Notes: generated by a model not told the origin, from the sequence alone. A DNA stretch of 64,000 nucleotides from Thalassospira lucentensis (GCF_001613805.1 NZ_LPVY01000003.1:372001-436000), one strand, 5' to 3'; shown: positions 45,508-55,341, numbered from the stretch's first letter. Numbers and translations: made by a program.

Positions 45508-46652
45508 CCCTGTTTCCGTTTCCCGTGACTTTCCATCACATCATGCAGGACATTACCAAGCTCTTTGGCCGCAGCGGTTATTGTATGCATCTGTTCTGCT
45601 TTCTGCGAGGCGGATTGTCCCATATCGCGCAAGGCACTGTATCGGTCTGATGCCAGGCACTCGGCAAGTTTGCCTGCGAACGCATCAATATCTCCAACCG
45701 GTACCAACCATCCGGTTTTGCCATCCGCGACAATACCCGAAACACCACCACAGTCGCCCGCCAGAACAGGCAATGCTGCCGCCTGTGCCTCAAGGAGGGC
45801 CATACCATAGGCCTCGTTGATCGCTGGCCAGACAAACATATCAGATCGCGCAAGAATGATACGCGTGTGATCGGCATCGCAAAGACCGGCGAAATCAAGT
45901 TGATTGGGGTTGATGGCGTGCCGTTCAAAAGCCGCTTCAACGTCGGCGCGGGCCGGACCGTCGCCGATTACGGTCAGATGCCAGTTTATCAAATTGTACG
46001 CATTGAGCCTGCCAAGTGCGGCTGCCAGCAACTCGTAAGATTTCAGTTTATCGCCCGGCCGCATCATTGCGGTTGTCACCAACTGAACCGGTTTATCGGG
46101 ATCGATTTCACCGCGATCGGCAGCATGCCAGTTTTCGGTATGAGTAAAGGGTGCCAGATAATGCAACCGGTCCTGAGCACATATCGGCGCCAGACATTCC
46201 ATATCCGCCTGATTTAGGGAGAATACCGCACTGGCACATCGCAGGGCATGTTCAACGGCTGCGTGGCTTTGCGCCCAGGGGCCGTTTGCACGTTTAGGGG
46301 CAAAGGATGCCTCGGCTAAGACATAGGGGATATCCAGCGCTTTAGCGATCACCGGACCAATCCAGTCCGGGGCCTTGTAATAAAGATGGTAGGTAAACCA
46401 GATATCGGGGCGTTTGCGTTTGCCGTTCTGATATTGCCGCAATAGCCGCGCAACCAGCTTTGACGCCAGTTCGGCGATTTGCGCCTGACGCAGGATATTG
46501 CCATCGCCAACCCGGCTGCGCAGGCGCGATGCGATATCAACTTTATGTCCGGCTTGCGCTAGCGCTTCACACAGAAGGCGCGCCATCAGGCGATCCCCGG
46601 ATGGTATCGGATGATCAATCGGCTTTAACGGTGCATAAAAGGCGATCTGCAC
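45504..46652 (-). CDS. Glycosyltransferase family 4
   Basis: 382-residue soluble GT-B enzyme. N-terminus IAFYAPLKPIDHPIPSGDRL and a glycine-free acceptor domain; C-terminal donor domain from about 200, with VTTAMMRPGDKLKSYELLAA, DMFVWPAINEAYGMALLEAQ and AALPVLAGDCGGVSGIVADG. The last two segments carry the E-x7-E donor-binding motif of GT4. Typical GT4 enzymes use nucleotide-activated hexoses with retention. No membrane segment. The stop overlaps the phosphatase start by 4 bases; 12 bases separate it from the GT4 gene upstream. Confidence 0.88.
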   Translation of the reverse strand: MQIAFYAPLKPIDHPIPSGDRLMARLLCEALAQAGHKVDIASRLRSRVGDGNILRQAQIAELASKLVARLLRQYQNGKRKRPDIWFTYHLYYKAPDWIGPVIAKALDIPYVLAEASFAPKRANGPWAQSHAAVEHALRCASAVFSLNQADMECLAPICAQDRLHYLAPFTHTENWHAADRGEIDPDKPVQLVTTAMMRPGDKLKSYELLAAALGRLNAYNLINWHLTVIGDGPARADVEAAFERHAINPNQLDFAGLCDADHTRIILARSDMFVWPAINEAYGMALLEAQAAALPVLAGDCGGVSGIVADGKTGWLVPVGDIDAFAGKLAECLASDRYSALRDMGQSASQKAEQMHTITAAAKELGNVLHDVMESHGKRKQG

Positions 46653-46664
46653 GTTTGCCGTCCC

Positions 46665-47933
46665 CTACTCCGCTGCCGGTTGTTGCGCGGCAGTTCCGGC
46701 TACCGGTGCATCAACACCAAAGCGATGTGCCAGTTCCTTCATGCCGGTATAGAATGAGAAATCCCGTCGAACGATTTCGTTGCCCTTGCGCCCCATCTGA
46801 TCGCGCAACGCCGGATTGGCAATCAATTCAGCCATTGCCAAGGACAATGATTTGGGATCACGTTCGGGAACAAGTTTGCCGTTAAGGCCATCGGTAATCA
46901 GTTCCGGAATGGCTGAAATTGCCGTTGAAACCGCCGCCAGACCGCAAAGCTGTGCTTCCATCAGGACGTTTGGTAATCCGTCACGATCACCATCCTGTTC
47001 CACCCGGCTTGCCAGCACGAACAGATCGGCGGACTGACAGGCCCCAATCACTTCTTTCTGGTCACGCGGCCCCTGCCAGTCACAATGATCGGAAATTCCA
47101 AGATCGGTCGCGAGAGATTTGTATTTATCGCAATTGCCACCACCAATATGAACAAACCGCCAATGCAGATCCTTGGGTAAATCAGCAAGTGCACGCAGAA
47201 GATCGTCATAACCCTTTTTGCCGACCAGCCGACCAACCGACAGAATCGTTACCGGATGATCGGGATCCCGGCCGTCACGGGGCATCCGGCCCGGCAAATC
47301 TTCGGGGAAACGGGAAAAATCAAGGCCGTGATAAAGCAAATTCACCTTGGTCGGATCATCGGCCAGCTTTTGCAGATGGTCGACATTGGCCTTCGTGCAG
47401 GTCACCAGCCAATCCATATCGGCCAGCTTTTCACGCATGTCCCAATCTTCGCTGGTATAGATATCCTTGGCATGTGCAGAACAACACCACGGAAGACCGC
47501 GCATCATCGCTGTATATCGCGCAACCGATGCCGGGGTATGCAGGAAATGGGCGTAGATGCGCGTGATATCGTCCGGCAGCTCCGCCGCCATTACCAATGC
47601 TTGCGCAAAACGACGGGCGCGGTTCGGCGTGCGATCCCGGCGATAGTCCTGCCACCAGATATTTCTCGCCCGACGATATCCCGGCATTTTGCGGGCCTTT
47701 AACCAGCCGCGAAACACGCGCATCGGTTCCTGATAGACATATTCCGGCAGGTAATCGATTTCAGCGGTGATCCTTTCGTGGACCGGATGGCGTTTTTTAT
47801 CGGTCGGATGACGCAGTGATACAATACGATAAGGAATACCTGCCTGCTGAATACCGAGGATTTCCTGGGCAATAAAGGTTTCCGACAATCGTGGATATCC
47901 TTTCACCACGATTGCAAGCTTGTCGCATGTCAT
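46665..47933 (-). CDS. Glycosyltransferase family 4, exopolysaccharide type
   Basis: 422-residue GT-B protein. N-terminus LAIVVKGYPRLSETFIAQEI, found in colanic-acid-type GT4 enzymes, with YAHFLHTPASVARYTAMMRG and WCCSAHAKDIYTSEDW. Donor domain: TILSVGRLVGKKGYDDLLRA, then DLFVLASRVEQDGDRDGLPN and VLMEAQLCGLAAVSTAISAI, with the E-x7-E region. It ends with an Ala/Gln/Pro-rich tail. The sugar is not predictable. 21 bases downstream of the first gene in the operon. Confidence 0.88.
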   Translation of the reverse strand: MTCDKLAIVVKGYPRLSETFIAQEILGIQQAGIPYRIVSLRHPTDKKRHPVHERITAEIDYLPEYVYQEPMRVFRGWLKARKMPGYRRARNIWWQDYRRDRTPNRARRFAQALVMAAELPDDITRIYAHFLHTPASVARYTAMMRGLPWCCSAHAKDIYTSEDWDMREKLADMDWLVTCTKANVDHLQKLADDPTKVNLLYHGLDFSRFPEDLPGRMPRDGRDPDHPVTILSVGRLVGKKGYDDLLRALADLPKDLHWRFVHIGGGNCDKYKSLATDLGISDHCDWQGPRDQKEVIGACQSADLFVLASRVEQDGDRDGLPNVLMEAQLCGLAAVSTAISAIPELITDGLNGKLVPERDPKSLSLAMAELIANPALRDQMGRKGNEIVRRDFSFYTGMKELAHRFGVDAPVAGTAAQQPAAE

Positions 47934-47954
47934 CTGTTGTTATCCCGGAAAATC

Positions 47955-49157
47955 TTACTCGGCAGCGAGCTGCGGTGGCAGCCAGCGTTCAACCTGATCG
48001 CCAACACTATCAAGGCCACCCATCAGGTTTGGCACGGTTACATGTGACGGCTTTGGCTGATCAATCAGACCCCGAAGGGCTTGGGCCATCTGCATCGGCG
48101 GACGACCGCCATCTTCGGTCAGCATTTTGACCAGACCAAGTTTTTCGGCAGCCGACGCGCGAACATATTGTTCAAGCCGCGGCACGGTGCGCGGCACGAT
48201 GATTGCCGGTTTGTCAAAGGACAGGATTTCACAAAACGTGTTGTATCCACCCATTGCGATCACACCGGCGGACCGATCCATCAGCATTTCGACATTGGCA
48301 TCGAAGGTAATGACCGAAAGCTTGTCGATCTTTTCCGCGCGTTCCATGAACGCCTGCTGGTCATTTGGTGCCATGAACGGCCCCAGCACGACAAGCGAAG
48401 GAACAGGAATATCAGGATCGGCCTCATAGGCACTGATCACCCAATCGACCAGATTAACCCCGTCCCCGCCGCCACCGGTCGTGACGAGATAATAGGGTTC
48501 CTCAAGACCAAGCGCGCCATGTTCCGGGGTCGGTTTGCGCGTCGCGGTACGTGGCAGATAACCGGTATAGGTCATTTTTTCTTCGACACCCGGCGGCAGA
48601 TCAATGCCTTCAAGCGGATTGCAAATGTCTTTGAGGCCATAGACCCAGATTTCGTCGTAAAGGTCGGCCAGAGCCGGAACGCATTTTTTGCGATCCCATT
48701 CTTCACGCAGATTGACCGGATCATCCATCACGTCGCGCAAGCCCATGACAAGGCGCGTGCGACGGTGGCGCAACATCTGAAGTGTCGATTCAACTTCACC
48801 GCGCAAGCCAAGCGGTTCCTTGTCGACGATGAACAGATCGGGATTAAACACATCGGCGGTATGCTGAATAATGGATTCACGCATCGCCAGAGTCTGATCG
48901 ACGTCGATATTCAGATTAAGCGATGTGTATTCACCATTCGAGAGCTTGATCACGCCCGGAATACGCACAAAATCGACTCGTGAACGGAATTCGAAACTGC
49001 CGATGATAGGCGATCCGGAAAGGATGAGCACAGATACATCGTCCCGACGCGAAACAAGCGCATGCGCAATGGTTCGGCAGCGGCGCAAATGGCCCAAGCC
49101 GAATGTATCGTGGCTATAGATCAGAACACGATAGCCGGTATTCCCCACGATCGACAT
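47955..49157 (-). CDS. Glycosyltransferase, MurG-like GT-B fold (second paralogue), first gene of the operon
   Basis: About 400 residues. N-terminal YRVLIYSHDTFGLGHLRRCR, then a segment with DLFIVDKEPLGLRGEVESTL; the middle has LVMGLRDVMDDPVNLREEWD. C-terminal donor half: YLVTTGGGGDGVNLVDWVIS, GVIAMGGYNTFCEILSFDKP and AIIVPRTVPRLEQYVRA. Similar enzymes in other alphaproteobacteria are annotated only as glycosyltransferases. ATG 49157 is preferred (GGGCGGATAT upstream) over a frame opening at 49238. It probably carries the promoter of the 13 kb operon in the 126 bases upstream, unless transcription continues from the beta-CASP gene. Confidence 0.82.
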   Translation of the reverse strand: MSIVGNTGYRVLIYSHDTFGLGHLRRCRTIAHALVSRRDDVSVLILSGSPIIGSFEFRSRVDFVRIPGVIKLSNGEYTSLNLNIDVDQTLAMRESIIQHTADVFNPDLFIVDKEPLGLRGEVESTLQMLRHRRTRLVMGLRDVMDDPVNLREEWDRKKCVPALADLYDEIWVYGLKDICNPLEGIDLPPGVEEKMTYTGYLPRTATRKPTPEHGALGLEEPYYLVTTGGGGDGVNLVDWVISAYEADPDIPVPSLVVLGPFMAPNDQQAFMERAEKIDKLSVITFDANVEMLMDRSAGVIAMGGYNTFCEILSFDKPAIIVPRTVPRLEQYVRASAAEKLGLVKMLTEDGGRPPMQMAQALRGLIDQPKPSHVTVPNLMGGLDSVGDQVERWLPPQLAAE

Positions 49158-49283
49158 ATATCCGCCCGCTCTCGTAGTGTCCCTCGATACCTTCTCAACC
49201 CGATATAGGGTGACATGATATCGCCCGTTGGCAAGCATTTCCGTATTTTACGGTATTTCCAACCTGCCATCGGGCTATTGCTC

Positions 49284-50864
49284 TCATGCCGATGCGATAT
49301 CTTGCAAGACTTTTTCTAGCAGTGCTTCGCGTTTTTCGTTGCTGTCGAGTGCGCGAAGTTTTTCAGAAAGTTCTGTAACACTATGGGCATAGCGGTTGTG
49401 CCAATCATCACGGGACATCTCGCCAACAGGCAGGCGCGGTTTGAATTCGGCCTGTTTTGCCTGCCCGCGTTTGAGCGTCACGGTGTCATCAAGCATCGGG
49501 AGTGCGATTTTGCTTTCTTCGATCCCGTTATTGATCATGGCCTGTTGCAAAGCGGCGCGCGCCCCGTCTTCGCCGTGGGTCAGGAAAATGCGCCGCGATA
49601 TTGGCATCCTTTCCTTTGTCCAGCGCAGCAGCATGTCCTGATCGGCGTGTCCGGAATAGATATCAAGCGTCCTGATCCGGGCGTGCACATCGACTTCATC
49701 ACCATGAATGCGCACATGCTTTGCCCTGCCCTGCAGCACACGGCCCAACGACCCGGCAGCCTGAAAACCGACCATCAGCACCGTGCATTCCGGCCGCCAA
49801 AGATTGTTTTTCAAATGATAGCGAATGCGCCCGGCATCGCACATGCCACTTGCCGACAAAATGATCGCGCCGCTTCTGACCCGTGCCAACTGCATGCTTG
49901 CCTCAACATCGGGCACCATATGAAAATTGGGATGGGCCAGAGCACGTGCATCATCATGGGAGAGATGTTTGGCAAAAACCTCGGTCGCGCGCTGGGCCAG
50001 CGGGCTATCGACAAAAACATCCGCCTTGGGAAGTTTTCCACGATTAAACAGGGTCGCCAGATCGACAAGCAGTTCCTGTGTACGAGCCACTGCGAAACTC
50101 GGGATTACAAGATTACCGCCGGCCTGAATGGCTTGGCGAACCTCGACAGCAAGCATTTCGCGGCGCTCTGCGTCGCTGACTTCGGGGCGATTGCGATCAC
50201 CATAGGTGGATTCAACAAACAGATAATCGATGTTTTTCGGCCCTTCGGGCGCATCGTTAAACACCGCCTCACCCGTACCGATATCGCCGGAAAACAGCAG
50301 TCGCAGGGTACGTGGCTCACCGTCTGGGGCCTCATCATCCACTTCGATTTCTATCGAAGCGGATCCCAAAAGATGCCCGGCATCCCAGTAGCGCGCCCGT
50401 AAGCCCGGCAGAACTTCACGCCATTCATGATAGTCAACGGGCTGCAACCGTTTGAGAGTCTTTTCCGCGTCTTCACGGGTATAGATCGGGGTGACTTCCG
50501 GCCGACCACGCCTGACATTGCGGCGGTTAAGGCGTTCGACCTCGGTTTCCTGAATGTAACCGGAATCAGGCAGCATATAGGTCAGTAGGTCGCAGGTCGG
50601 TTCCGTCGCATAAATCGGCCCGTTAAAACCTGCCTTTACCAATTTGGGAAGTAAGCCGGAATGATCGATATGGGCATGGGTCAAAAGCACCCCACGAATG
50701 TCAGCAGCCTTGAACGGGAAAGCCCCATAGTTCAGTTCGCGAACTGTCTTGCTGCCCTGAAACATACCGCAATCGACAACGATGTCGCCACTGTCGGTGC
50801 GCAGTAGATAACATGAACCGGTAACACCACCCGCAGCCCCGCAAAAAGTCACTGATACAGTCAT
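49284..50864 (-). CDS. MBL-fold beta-CASP hydrolase (RNA-nuclease-like)
   Basis: 526-residue metallo-beta-lactamase-fold protein with a beta-CASP insert, the group of RNA-processing nucleases (RNase J/CPSF-73-like). Metal motifs: LLTHAHIDHSGLLPKL (about 62-77), DAGHLLGSASIEIE, and LLFSGDIGTG. The beta-CASP part contains VESTYGDRNR, PSFAVARTQELLVDLATLF and ASGMCDAGRIRYHLKNNL; a late IYSGHADQDMLLRW and FLTHGEDGARAALQQAM follow. The C-terminal 90 residues are a helical extension. The substrate in bacteria with this subtype is not settled. It lies between moeA and the glycosyltransferase operon on the same strand. Confidence 0.88.
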   Translation of the reverse strand: MTVSVTFCGAAGGVTGSCYLLRTDSGDIVVDCGMFQGSKTVRELNYGAFPFKAADIRGVLLTHAHIDHSGLLPKLVKAGFNGPIYATEPTCDLLTYMLPDSGYIQETEVERLNRRNVRRGRPEVTPIYTREDAEKTLKRLQPVDYHEWREVLPGLRARYWDAGHLLGSASIEIEVDDEAPDGEPRTLRLLFSGDIGTGEAVFNDAPEGPKNIDYLFVESTYGDRNRPEVSDAERREMLAVEVRQAIQAGGNLVIPSFAVARTQELLVDLATLFNRGKLPKADVFVDSPLAQRATEVFAKHLSHDDARALAHPNFHMVPDVEASMQLARVRSGAIILSASGMCDAGRIRYHLKNNLWRPECTVLMVGFQAAGSLGRVLQGRAKHVRIHGDEVDVHARIRTLDIYSGHADQDMLLRWTKERMPISRRIFLTHGEDGARAALQQAMINNGIEESKIALPMLDDTVTLKRGQAKQAEFKPRLPVGEMSRDDWHNRYAHSVTELSEKLRALDSNEKREALLEKVLQDIASA

Positions 50865-50941
50865 CCGCTTTCCACCCCTGTTCCGTTGTTTTGTTAAACA
50901 TCACCGGAAAAGGATGCAAATTCCATGATCTGGATCAGTTT

Positions 50942-52246
50942 TTAAAATGCCTGCAAACCACCAAATGGCAGATAGAGTACCTGATCACCCGTTCTGACCT
51001 GCCCGCAATCCTCGGCGATTTCGATCAGGCCTTCGGCCCACACCATCGAGGATAACATGCCGGAACTCGCCGAATGGTAAGGCATGGCAACCCATTGCCC
51101 ATCGTCATCCTGCACCAGACGGGCGCGCAGCCATTCGCGACGCCCCGTACCACGTTTGAAGTCAAACCCTGCGATGGCCGGCAATCGCAGGGGCGCACAA
51201 ACGTCGTCCGATGCCCCCATCATATGCGAAAGAAGCGGCATGGCATAAAGCAGCCCAGAAACCATCACCGAAACCGGATTTCCCGGCAAGCCGATGACAA
51301 CACAATCCCCAATACGACCGCGCATCAAAGGTTTGCCGGGTTTGATTGCCAGCTTCCATGCCTGAATTTCACCAAGACTATCGACAACAGGCTTCAACAG
51401 ATCCGCCTTACCAACAGATACCCCACCCGATGTCATGATGACATCATGTGTTTGCGCAGCCCCCTTTAAGGCGGTTTTCAGCACATCAAAATCATCAGCC
51501 AGAAGGCCAAGATCAGTAACCGCGCACCCGCAAGCGCGCAGCATGCCGATCATGGCAAACCGGTTAGAATCGTAAACGCCACCGGGCGGCAGCGGATCTC
51601 CGGGCTTTGCCAGTTCATCCCCAGTCGAGAAAACGGCAACCGACAAGGGCTTAGACACCGGCACTGACTGATACCCCTGCCCGGCGGCAACCGCGATATC
51701 CTGCGGGCGCAAGCGTTTACCGGCTGGGAGGATAACCGCACCAGTCGCAACATCTTCGCCGCGACGACGGACATGTTGATGCTGGCGGGTCTTTGCGACC
51801 ACATCCTGCGAAACGGTCAAAAGCGTTTCATCGGCATTCGCCGCGACATTTTCCTGAATGATGATGCAATCTGCGCCCTCAGGAATGGCAGCCCCCGTCG
51901 CGATGCGGATTGCCTGCCCACGCGGGATTTTCCCCGTAAACGGATGCCCCGCCAGCGACACACCGCCGACAGTGATTTGCACATCCCCCTTACCGACAAA
52001 TTCCTGCAGGTCGGCATGATAGAATGCATATCCATCCATTGCCGAGTTATCCGCAGACGGGACGTCGATCCTGGCAACGATATCCTTGCGCAGGATCGCC
52101 CCATAACAATCATTAAGAGGCGCCTCAATTACCGGTGCACGAACAGCGACTTCGTCAAATGCAATACGCAGCGCATCTTCAAGCCGCGTCAGTCCCGGTT
52201 GGTGGCAAATATCTGAATTGGCAGGATTATTTTGTGACATGGTCAT
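50942..52246 (-). CDS. moeA: Molybdopterin molybdenumtransferase MoeA
   Basis: 434-residue enzyme that inserts molybdate into adenylated molybdopterin. Signatures: DVPSADNSAMDGYAFYHADL near residue 60, RIATGAAIPEGADCIIIQEN, VFSTGDELAKPG, and the MoeA/MogA fold GGVYDSNRFAMIGMLRACGC. Then MTSGGVSVGKADLLKPVVDS and VVIGLPGNPVSVMVSGLLY. Length is normal. It starts 63 bases after the ferric permease gene; the spacing and shared strand suggest read-through, though the roles are unrelated. Confidence 0.95.
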   Translation of the reverse strand: MTMSQNNPANSDICHQPGLTRLEDALRIAFDEVAVRAPVIEAPLNDCYGAILRKDIVARIDVPSADNSAMDGYAFYHADLQEFVGKGDVQITVGGVSLAGHPFTGKIPRGQAIRIATGAAIPEGADCIIIQENVAANADETLLTVSQDVVAKTRQHQHVRRRGEDVATGAVILPAGKRLRPQDIAVAAGQGYQSVPVSKPLSVAVFSTGDELAKPGDPLPPGGVYDSNRFAMIGMLRACGCAVTDLGLLADDFDVLKTALKGAAQTHDVIMTSGGVSVGKADLLKPVVDSLGEIQAWKLAIKPGKPLMRGRIGDCVVIGLPGNPVSVMVSGLLYAMPLLSHMMGASDDVCAPLRLPAIAGFDFKRGTGRREWLRARLVQDDDGQWVAMPYHSASSGMLSSMVWAEGLIEIAEDCGQVRTGDQVLYLPFGGLQAF

Positions 52247-52309
52247 CAGAAGCCTGTCGAACTTAACGGGATCATATAGCGGCGATAGTGATCCGCCGGA
52301 ACGGGAACG

Positions 52310-54079
52310 TCAATGGCGCGACGATGCGCCATCATGCCCCGGGCGGGATCGCGAAATCGCCCGACTTAACATAATCACCGGAACGACACCGACAATGACG
52401 ATGGTCAATGCACCAAGGGCTGCCTGTTCGATCATTTCATCCTTGGCGAACTGATAGACATGCGTCGCCAGTGTTTCGAAATTGAACGGCCGAAGGATCA
52501 GCGTGGCCGGGAGTTCCTTCATCGCGTCCACAAAGACGAGAACCGCAGCTGCCAGAATCCCGCCCCGCACCATCGGAAAATGAATGCGCTTCAATGTTCC
52601 CCAAGGGCTTTCGCCCAATGTGCGGGCCGCGTCATCCATGCTTGGTCGGACCTTGCCAAGCGCAGCCTCAATAGAGCCATAGGAAACCGCCATAAAACGC
52701 ACAGCATAGGCAAAAACAATGGCAAAGACCGTCCCGCTCAGAAGCAGGCCGGTAGATATGCCAAACGTTTCGCGCATCATGGCATCAACCGCATTATCAA
52801 ACCGCGCAAACGGGATCAGAACCCCGATCGCCAGAACCGCCCCGGGCACGGCATAACCAACCGATGCCATGCGAATGCAGAACCGCAAAAGAGGTTGCGG
52901 GAAAAGACGCAAGGCATAGCCAAGGAACACAGCACAACCAACCGCAACAAAGGTTGCAAGACCCGACACCAGCAAACTATTGCCAGCAAATTCAAAGAAA
53001 TCTGCGGTCCAGCTTTGATCAAAATAGCCAACGGAATAATAGACCAACACTAATGATGGGATCACAAAACCCAGCACAATCGGCAGGATGCAGACAGCCA
53101 GCGCAAAAAATTTGGCGACCGGACCAAGCTCATAACCCGGTAATTCTTGAAAGCGGTTGGTCGTATCGTGGAAACGCTGGCGACGGCGCGAATAACGTTC
53201 AGCCACGATCAGGACAATCACTACCGCCAACATAGTCAGCGCGATCTGGGCAGCTCCGCCGGCATTTCCCATACCGAGCCAGACATTAAAAATACCGGCC
53301 GTCAGGGTATGAACAGCAAAGAAATCGATGGTCCCGAAATCATTCAAGGTTTCCATCAGCGCAATGACGACACCAACCACGATAGCCGGACGCGCCAAAG
53401 GCAAGGCAACCGTTACGAACGAGTTCCAGGCCGAACGCCCGAGAACACGTGCAGCTTCGAGAACACAGACCGACTGTGCCAAAAAGGCAGCCCGGGCCAA
53501 CATATAAACATAGGGATACAGCGTCAGGCTAAGCACCAGTATCGCACCACCCTTGGTCCGGATATCAGGAAACCAGTAATCACGCGCGGTTTGCCAGCCG
53601 AAAATCTCGCGTAGAAGACGCTGCAACGGACCGGCATATTCCAGAAGATCGGTGTAGACATAGGCAACAATGTAGGCCGGAACTGCCATCGGAAGCAGCA
53701 TCGCCCATTCAAAGAACCGTTTGCCCGGCAGGCGACACATGGTTACGACCCATGCCGCCGAAACACCGATCAACGTCACGCCAATACCAACACCCAGCAT
53801 CAGGATACCGGTATTTTTCAGGTATCGCGGCAACATGGTGGATGCCAGATGCGGCCAGATGTTTTCCGTCGGGAACAACGCCAGATAAACAACCGCAATC
53901 AACGGTGTTGCGACAAGAAGTGCGATAATAAATGCCCCGGCCAGCCAAAGACCTGATTGGCCGCGCGGCAGCCAGCGCATGGAGGTTCCAAGCGAACGTT
54001 CGCGCAACGGATCAAGCGTCTCGGTTACGGCAGAAGGCCGGATATCGCGATCGTCTTCGGTCTGGCAGGAATTGTTCAC
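52310..54079 (-). CDS. fbpB: Ferric-iron ABC transporter permease, FbpB type (two-domain)
   Basis: 589-residue permease with about 12 TM helices, the result of fusing two permease modules. Each half carries an EAA loop: CVLEAARVLGRSAWNSFVTV in the first, DDAARTLGESPWGTLKRIHF in the second. The N-terminal helix is LWLAGAFIIALLVATPLIAV. Moves Fe3+ delivered by the periplasmic binding protein. Start is a GTG at 54079, 12 bases after the binding-protein gene. No ATPase gene (fbpC) accompanies it here; the gene downstream is moeA. Confidence 0.9.
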   Translation of the reverse strand: MNNSCQTEDDRDIRPSAVTETLDPLRERSLGTSMRWLPRGQSGLWLAGAFIIALLVATPLIAVVYLALFPTENIWPHLASTMLPRYLKNTGILMLGVGIGVTLIGVSAAWVVTMCRLPGKRFFEWAMLLPMAVPAYIVAYVYTDLLEYAGPLQRLLREIFGWQTARDYWFPDIRTKGGAILVLSLTLYPYVYMLARAAFLAQSVCVLEAARVLGRSAWNSFVTVALPLARPAIVVGVVIALMETLNDFGTIDFFAVHTLTAGIFNVWLGMGNAGGAAQIALTMLAVVIVLIVAERYSRRRQRFHDTTNRFQELPGYELGPVAKFFALAVCILPIVLGFVIPSLVLVYYSVGYFDQSWTADFFEFAGNSLLVSGLATFVAVGCAVFLGYALRLFPQPLLRFCIRMASVGYAVPGAVLAIGVLIPFARFDNAVDAMMRETFGISTGLLLSGTVFAIVFAYAVRFMAVSYGSIEAALGKVRPSMDDAARTLGESPWGTLKRIHFPMVRGGILAAAVLVFVDAMKELPATLILRPFNFETLATHVYQFAKDEMIEQAALGALTIVIVGVVPVIMLSRAISRSRPGHDGASSRH

Positions 54080-54091
54080 GCGAGTTGCGCC

Positions 54092-55117
54092 CTATTCGTT
54101 AAAGCCGACTTCGTCGATCAGACGAATGGCCGCACCACGGTTATTGGCAACTTCGTTAAGCGGCAGGGTATCGGATTTGAAGGTGCCCCAGGAACGAACC
54201 ATTTCCGACCAAGCCACCCCCGGCTTGACCGGATATTCAAAGTTCACGTCTGCATACATGTGCTGCGCCTCGTCCCCGGACAGGAATTCGACCAGCTTGA
54301 TCGCATTTTCCTTGTTCGGCGCATTCTTGATCAGGGCCACACCCGAAATATTCACATGCGTGCCGCGGTCTCCCTGATTGGGGAAAACAATCCGGACATC
54401 CTTGGCAGCATCGGCTTTGTTTGGATCATCAAGCATCTTGCCGTAATAATAGGAATTGCCGATTGCCAGATCGCAAACGCCTTGGGATACGGCCTCGATC
54501 TGATCGATATCCGCCCCTTGCGGTTTGCGCGCAAGGTTGTCCTGCAGTCCCTGAAGCCAGGTTTTTGTATATTCCTCGCCATGATGGGCAATCATAGAGG
54601 CAACCAGTGCGATATTGTAGACATGCATCCCGGAACGCACGCAAATACGTCCCTTCCATTCCGGATCGGCAAGTTCTTCGTATGTCGCAATGGCGTCGGG
54701 CTTCACACGGTCAAGCGACGTATAAAGGACACGCGCACGGGTGGTCAGGCCGACCCACAGGTGATCCTGATCACGAAACTGTTCGGGGATATTGGCATCA
54801 ATCATATCGCTTTGAAGCGGTGTCGCGATATCGGCATCAACGGCGTCCTGAATACGACCAATATCAACAGTAAGCAAAAGGTCGGCCGGACTGTTACGGC
54901 CTTCATGCTTAATGCGTTCAACCAGACCGCTTTGGGAAAACAGTGTGTTGACCCGAATGCCGGTTTCCTTGGTGAATTGTTCGAACATTGGTTCGATCAG
55001 GAAAGGCTGTCGCAGCGAATAGACATTAACTTCCTCGGCAGCATTCGCATGAAATGCCGTCAATCCGACCACCGCGCCCATCATGCCAAAGACCTTGTTG
55101 CGCAGTGAAGTCATCAT
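54092..55117 (-). CDS. fbpA: Fe3+-binding periplasmic protein, FbpA/FutA type (paralogue 1)
   Basis: 341-residue periplasmic iron-binding protein. Signal peptide (VFGMMGAVVGLTAFHANA-E), then EEVNVYSLRQPFLIEPMFEQ. Iron-binding tyrosines are expected in the IGNSYYYGKMLDDPNKA segment (about residue 210), and in the early VYSLRQ region as in FutA. It ends VKPGVAWSEMVRSWGTFKSD, followed by a VANNRGAAIRLIDEVGFNE tail. ATG 55117 follows AGGAGATTC. It forms a unit with the permease at 52310. The second paralogue lies immediately upstream on the same strand. Confidence 0.92.
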   Translation of the reverse strand: MMTSLRNKVFGMMGAVVGLTAFHANAAEEVNVYSLRQPFLIEPMFEQFTKETGIRVNTLFSQSGLVERIKHEGRNSPADLLLTVDIGRIQDAVDADIATPLQSDMIDANIPEQFRDQDHLWVGLTTRARVLYTSLDRVKPDAIATYEELADPEWKGRICVRSGMHVYNIALVASMIAHHGEEYTKTWLQGLQDNLARKPQGADIDQIEAVSQGVCDLAIGNSYYYGKMLDDPNKADAAKDVRIVFPNQGDRGTHVNISGVALIKNAPNKENAIKLVEFLSGDEAQHMYADVNFEYPVKPGVAWSEMVRSWGTFKSDTLPLNEVANNRGAAIRLIDEVGFNE

Positions 55118-55284
55118 GAATCTCCTGAAATGGTCGCAAAGGGTGAAGGCAAGTAAGAATGATTTGTACTCGCTGCCCGGGAAATTAAAGGGCAGCCGCC
55201 CTGTTTTGCAAGAGCGAATAGAACATAACCGCCTTGTCGGCCTCCTGCCTCTGCACGGAGCCGGACCCGTTTTGCCAACAAAAA

Positions 55285-55312
55285 AAGGGACGGTAATGGT
55301 TACCGCCCCTTT
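55285..55312 (-). terminator. Terminator after the second iron-binding protein
   Basis: On the minus strand GGGGCGGTAA and TTACCGTCCC pair around CCA and are followed by seven T. It lies 30 bases past the stop codon of the gene at 55342, so that gene is a separate transcript from fbpA-fbpB. Confidence 0.85.
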
Positions 55313-55341
55313 CCGGAATTATTCGAAAAACGAAAATTCAG

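Noticed and set aside
49383..50402. 339-codon plus-strand reading frame opposite the beta-CASP gene
   Set aside because: Shadow of a gene with intact metal motifs on the other strand.
53957..55108. 383-codon plus-strand reading frame opposite the ferric binding protein and permease
   Set aside because: Complement of fbpA/fbpB coding sequence; composition typical of a shadow frame.
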